A stretch of DNA of 36,255 nucleotides from Firmicutes bacterium UBA3930 (GTDB lineage Bacteria > Bacillota > Clostridia > Caldicoprobacterales > Caldicoprobacteraceae). The number at the start of each line of letters is the position of its first letter. Position 1 is the stretch's first letter. The position numbers and the translations under genes were made by a program. The stretch covers positions 1 through 36,255 of the forward strand of contig DGEI01000017.1 in assembly GCA_002385885.1 (NCBI GenBank). The letters run 5' to 3'. Shown here piece by piece: positions 33,463-36,255 of the stretch. The notes below the pieces were generated by a model that was not told the DNA's origin, did no database searches, and was given only the letters and a program-made list of their open reading frames with translations.

Positions 33463-34605
33463 ATGACTGTGAAAAAAAAGGACGACCAAACAAAAAATGA
33501 GAGATCGAAATTCATAAGTTCCAAAATTATGCTTGGAGTCTCAATATTGCTGTTAGTATTATTTTCAGCAATTGCTTTTCGTACCTTCACAAGCCCGGAA
33601 CATGTGAATATGGTAACCTATATGAACAACATCCAGCAGAAAACCGACTATTCCTATAAAATTGATGTCATACCTTCATCGCTTTATCCTTATGGTGGAA
33701 CCATTACCCCGGAACACAGGATATTCACCAAAATAACTGAAAACTTGATTGTCAGCATAAGTTCAATGATCAGGGCTGAAAAACCGGTTTTAGTTGAAGG
33801 CAGCTACAAGATAATCATTAAACTCGTGGCAGAAGATTTGTGGGAAAAAGAATATAATATCATTATCTCCAACCAAAAAATAAATATAGAAGGAACCGAA
33901 ATATCTCTGATAAATGATGCAGTTCGTATCCCCATACATGATATTCTGGAATATACTCAAATAATGGAACAAGAGCTGGGTTACAGTTCAGACAGGTATC
34001 TGATATCAATAAACCCGATCATAGAAGGAACTATAAAAGCCGGCAACAAAAGCAATCCTATAGCTTCACCGCCGGAACTGACTTTCAGTCTGACATCACG
34101 CGATATTTCACTAATAGGAGAAAAAAGTTTTGTTAATGACAATCCCGTTCAGGAAACTGAGGTATTGGTATCCGATTACAACTTCATGGGGTTTTCAATT
34201 CCTTTATCCATTGCAAGACTGGTATCGTTTATCCTTACACTGGGACCATTGACCTATATAAGCCTCTATACTGTTAATGCATTGAGAAACCAAAAGGAAA
34301 ACATATATGAATCAGTGGCTATTGATTTAAAATATAAAAACAGGTTAATTAACCTGAAACGTTCCTTTGATTATTCCGATAAATATATCCTTATTGTCGA
34401 TGATTTTAAATCACTGGTAAGGATAGCCGATGAAAAAGAACTCCCTATATTGCGTTTTGAAGCTTCGGCAGTCAGTGTCAATTATTTTGTAATAAACGGC
34501 CAGTGTATTTATAGTTATCAGTGTGATAATACCAGCCAAATCAACCATAGCAACGCAGAAGAACAAACCACCTACGTTGAAAAAAAGTTCAGCGAAACAA
34601 TCTGA
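33463..34605 (+). CDS. DUF5305-like membrane protein
   Basis: The 380-residue protein has an N-terminal transmembrane segment (MLGVSILLLVLFSAIAF), a long extracytoplasmic beta-rich domain, a second membrane segment around residues 245-270 (IARLVSFILTLGPLTYISLYT) and a cytoplasmic C-terminal domain of about 110 residues. The start of the outer domain, VTYMNNIQQKTDYSYKIDVIPSSLYPYGGT, fits DUF5305, a family often encoded beside SipW-type signal peptidases and secreted TasA-like proteins; neither is present here. AGGAAGG lies 6 nt before ATG 33463; TTG 33445 and ATG 33457 are worse starts. It is the only clear plus-strand gene, and it stands in AT-rich DNA. Confidence 0.7.
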   Translation: MTVKKKDDQTKNERSKFISSKIMLGVSILLLVLFSAIAFRTFTSPEHVNMVTYMNNIQQKTDYSYKIDVIPSSLYPYGGTITPEHRIFTKITENLIVSISSMIRAEKPVLVEGSYKIIIKLVAEDLWEKEYNIIISNQKINIEGTEISLINDAVRIPIHDILEYTQIMEQELGYSSDRYLISINPIIEGTIKAGNKSNPIASPPELTFSLTSRDISLIGEKSFVNDNPVQETEVLVSDYNFMGFSIPLSIARLVSFILTLGPLTYISLYTVNALRNQKENIYESVAIDLKYKNRLINLKRSFDYSDKYILIVDDFKSLVRIADEKELPILRFEASAVSVNYFVINGQCIYSYQCDNTSQINHSNAEEQTTYVEKKFSETI

Positions 34606-34641
34606 TTTATCCCATCCTCAAAAAAGCCCATCAGAAAAGAT

Positions 34642-34671
34642 AAAAACCAGGCAATACAATGCCTGGTTTTT
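34642..34671. terminator. Bidirectional Rho-independent terminator
   Basis: AAAAACCAGGCA (34642-34653) pairs perfectly with TGCCTGGTTTTT (34660-34671) around a 6-nt loop. It lies between the converging DUF5305-like gene and the lipoprotein gene and has T runs on both strands. Confidence 0.92.
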
Positions 34672-34744
34672 ATATGACATATCAACAAAGCAGCAGAAAT
34701 ATAATCTCCACGAATAATGAAAAACGGCAAAACAGACTTATATT

Positions 34745-35107
34745 TTAATTCATTAACACTATCTTATAGCATTTGTTGATCTGAGCCGGATAGCTCTCTG
34801 CAATCGCACCGTCGTAGAATATTTGAATCATATCCCCTGTTTCTATACTATCAATACTTATCTCGCTCCCCTGGGAATCAACCAGTACCATATCACCACT
34901 TACATGTACTGTAATTTTATCAGCTGAACGCAGCTCATCGGAACCTGGTTCGGGCTCTATCAGCAGATTTGTCCCATTATTTTCAAGCACAGTACCCGCA
35001 AAGTTAACCTCATATCTGCTGTCGGTACCGGTGTTTCCAGTACCGCTGCAGGATGACAGTATAAGCAATGCTGTCAACAGTACCACGGCAAAAAATCGCG
35101 TTTTCAT
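34745..35107 (-). CDS. Lipoprotein with DUF3221/YobA-like domain
   Basis: The 120-residue protein has a lipoprotein signal with a lipobox-like LSSC at residues 17-20. The mature part is a small beta-barrel with GTVLENNGTNLLIEP and the ending GDMIQIFYDGAIAESYPAQ, a pattern typical of DUF3221 (YobA-like) proteins of Firmicutes. The function is unknown; it would sit on the outer face of the membrane. GGGGGAGGA precedes ATG 35107. It follows the YdcF/SanA-like gene by 65 bp and may be co-transcribed. Confidence 0.82.
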   Translation of the reverse strand: MKTRFFAVVLLTALLILSSCSGTGNTGTDSRYEVNFAGTVLENNGTNLLIEPEPGSDELRSADKITVHVSGDMVLVDSQGSEISIDSIETGDMIQIFYDGAIAESYPAQINKCYKIVLMN

Positions 35108-35172
35108 GTCAAAATCCTCCCCCTCAATACAGCTTCATATGTACAGGACGTTGTTCTGAAAGATTTGTTGCA

Positions 35173-35850
35173 CTAATCATTTGTTAAATCGCCATCCCCG
35201 TCTATGGGAATGGGTTCTCCCAGATAAGCAGGCTTAGGCTTAATAATTGTCGTGAAAAAGTCTTTTACCCTTGCAAGCACTTCCCTTAGTTCCCTGGCTG
35301 TCTGTCCGTAATACTCCCTGCGGTCAGCCGGAACACCGTATGCTTCAAGCCCCAGCTTTTCTGCAATATACAAAGCCCTATACAGATGATACTCCTGGGT
35401 TACAATGATAGCCTTTCTGACCTTAAAAACATCCCTGGCGCGATACAAACTCTCATATGTTGAAAAACCCGCATGATCCATAAAAACATGGCTGGATGGG
35501 ACGCCTCTGTCAACAGCAAATCTTTTCATCACATTAACCTCATCGTAATCCTTTCTGCCGTGATCGCCGCTCATCAATAATCTGTCAGAAACACCGGCAT
35601 TGTATAATTCAATAGCCTGCAAAAGTCGATCCTCAAGCATAAAACTGGGGCGTCCGCCCGCCCATACTCCCGCACCCAATACAAGAATGCAGTCCGTATC
35701 CATCATGGGTATGTTATCCGGTGAAACAATCCTGTCCCTAACCGATGTCTTGATATAGGCATTTACTGTCAACAAAAACAATAACACCAATATAACAGCA
35801 AAAATCAAGATAAGAAATGCCATAATAAGCTTATTTTTTATAATTTTCAT
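35173..35850 (-). CDS. YdcF/SanA (DUF218) family membrane protein
   Basis: The protein has one N-terminal transmembrane segment (MAFLILIFAVILVLLFLLTV) and a DUF218 domain with DCILVLGAGVWAGGRPSFMLEDRL, LLMSGDHGRKDYDEVNVMKRFA, the conserved HAGFSTYESL, and TQEYHLYRAL. E. coli SanA and ElyC in this family affect envelope integrity, including the lipid carrier used for peptidoglycan; the biochemical role is unsettled. The frame runs to TTG 35898, but the helix and charge pattern fit ATG 35850 (226 residues) with a weak GAGATGG site. It probably acts at the cell envelope. Confidence 0.88.
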   Translation of the reverse strand: MKIIKNKLIMAFLILIFAVILVLLFLLTVNAYIKTSVRDRIVSPDNIPMMDTDCILVLGAGVWAGGRPSFMLEDRLLQAIELYNAGVSDRLLMSGDHGRKDYDEVNVMKRFAVDRGVPSSHVFMDHAGFSTYESLYRARDVFKVRKAIIVTQEYHLYRALYIAEKLGLEAYGVPADRREYYGQTARELREVLARVKDFFTTIIKPKPAYLGEPIPIDGDGDLTND

Positions 35851-35882
35851 TGTTTTACCATCTCTTTTCAGTAGTGTACTTC

Positions 35883-35966
35883 TCAAATATTCAACCAAAT
35901 AGATAACATAGCCATTCCAGTTAAATACGTTGATACCGGCCTTTTTAATAAAACCGCTTTCTTCAT
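35883..35966 (-). CDS. Possible 27-residue hydrophobic leader ORF
   Basis: ATG 35966 has GGGGGC 5 nt upstream and opens 27 codons (MKKAVLLKRPVSTYLTG then a hydrophobic stretch) ending 32 nt before the DUF218 gene. It resembles a short membrane peptide or leader, but I know no family and it may be chance. Confidence 0.25.
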   Translation of the reverse strand: MKKAVLLKRPVSTYLTGMAMLSIWLNI

Positions 35967-36030
35967 TTGCTGCCCCCTGCCCTTTCCGGCTCCATCATAA
36001 GATTATCACATCCCATGCCCCTGCTTCAAT

Positions 36031-36076
36031 ATCAATAAAAATAAAAGAGCCCTCCTGCCATAGCCTGCAGGAAGGC
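36031..36076 (-). terminator. Rho-independent terminator of the TipAS regulator gene
   Basis: On the minus strand GCCTTCCTGC (36067-36076) pairs with GCAGGAGGGC (36049-36058) with one G-T pair around an 8-nt loop, followed by TCTTTTATTTTT. It lies 17 bp after the stop codon at 36094-36096. Confidence 0.9.
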
Positions 36077-36093
36077 CGCCCAATTTAGCAATC

Positions 36094-36255
36094 TTATTCC
36101 TTTATCCCGGTGTATATCCTCATTGCATCGCGCAGAAATCCGGCACATCCGGGAGCGATATTATCGTAGTATGCCTTAAACCTTTCATCGTCCACGTACA
36201 TCTGTGCAAGTCCCATGTGGGCCTCTTTGGAATAGCTGCCCCAGAAGAACATAAG
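36094..36255 (-). CDS. C-terminus of a TipAS-domain (MerR-type) transcriptional regulator, 5' part outside window
   Basis: The minus strand is open from the right edge to TAA at 36094-36096 and gives 53 residues. Segments GLAQMYVDDERFKAYYDN and APGCAGFLRDAMRIY match the end of the TipAS domain, which binds thiopeptide antibiotics and related ligands in TipA and is usually fused to a MerR DNA-binding domain. The MerR part would lie beyond the window. Confidence 0.75.
   Translation of the reverse strand, partial: LMFFWGSYSKEAHMGLAQMYVDDERFKAYYDNIAPGCAGFLRDAMRIYTGIKE

Noticed and set aside
33378..33590. 70-codon minus-strand frame overlapping the DUF5305-like gene start
   Set aside because: Overlaps a better-supported gene on the other strand and lacks a binding site.
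1..36255. Search by eye for tRNA, rRNA, CRISPR, transposase, phage or toxin-antitoxin genes
   Set aside because: No cloverleaf or TpsiC-loop signal, no regularly spaced short repeats and no recognisable mobile-element protein was seen.

Overview
The window looks like a chromosomal segment of an anaerobic, probably spore-forming member of the Clostridia (Firmicutes). The main evidence is the murB – PHP phosphatase – rapZ – yvcK – whiA – crh block, hprK and crh in the same neighbourhood, a DnaE1-type polymerase beside pfkA, and strong AGGAGG-type ribosome binding sites with frequent GTG/TTG starts. Nearly every gene lies on the minus strand. The one clear plus-strand gene is a DUF5305-like membrane protein at 33463-34605. 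I saw no rRNA, tRNA, CRISPR array, insertion sequence or prophage gene.

Layout from left to right (transcription runs right to left). At 1-1312 is a truncated 23S rRNA uracil methyltransferase (RlmD type). At 1743-2624 is a protein made of five LysM repeats, followed by a clear terminator. At 2802-3746 is an asparaginase-II family protein. From 10834 down to 3899 runs a housekeeping stretch: a YtoI-like HTH/DRTGG/CBS/hot-dog regulator, dnaE, a TRAP (mtrB) homologue, a 67-aa conserved small protein, pfkA and a YbgC-type thioesterase. An internal promoter lies before mtrB. From 19235 down to 11024 runs a carbon-control and envelope cluster: a HAD phosphatase, hprK, an orphan solute-binding protein, murB, a PHP hydrolase, rapZ, yvcK, whiA and crh, ending at a terminator at 10928-10960. 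HprK is the kinase that acts on Ser46 of Crh, so both partners are present here.

A PspC-domain protein and uvrC follow. From 25563 down to 21669 lies a small catabolic cluster: a DHDPS/NAL-family lyase, a D-2-hydroxyacid dehydrogenase, a cupin and an aldehyde dehydrogenase. A single ECF-type substrate-binding membrane protein has a promoter overlapped by an 11-bp direct repeat. A FtsW/RodA-family protein and a class B penicillin-binding protein overlap as a glycosyltransferase/transpeptidase pair. An FGGY kinase and a galactitol-1-phosphate-5-dehydrogenase-like enzyme form a sugar or polyol operon without a transporter. Then come an HD hydrolase, the AT-rich plus-strand locus with the DUF5305-like protein, a DUF3221-like lipoprotein, a YdcF/SanA-family membrane protein and the C-terminus of a TipAS-domain regulator at the right edge.

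I found no single large undescribed system. The points most worth a second look are the TRAP gene between dnaE and pfkA, a possible 37-codon reading frame just before pfkA, the four-gene catabolic cluster, the operator-like repeats at the uvrC and ECF promoters, the solute-binding protein without a lipobox, and the isolated DUF5305-like protein.
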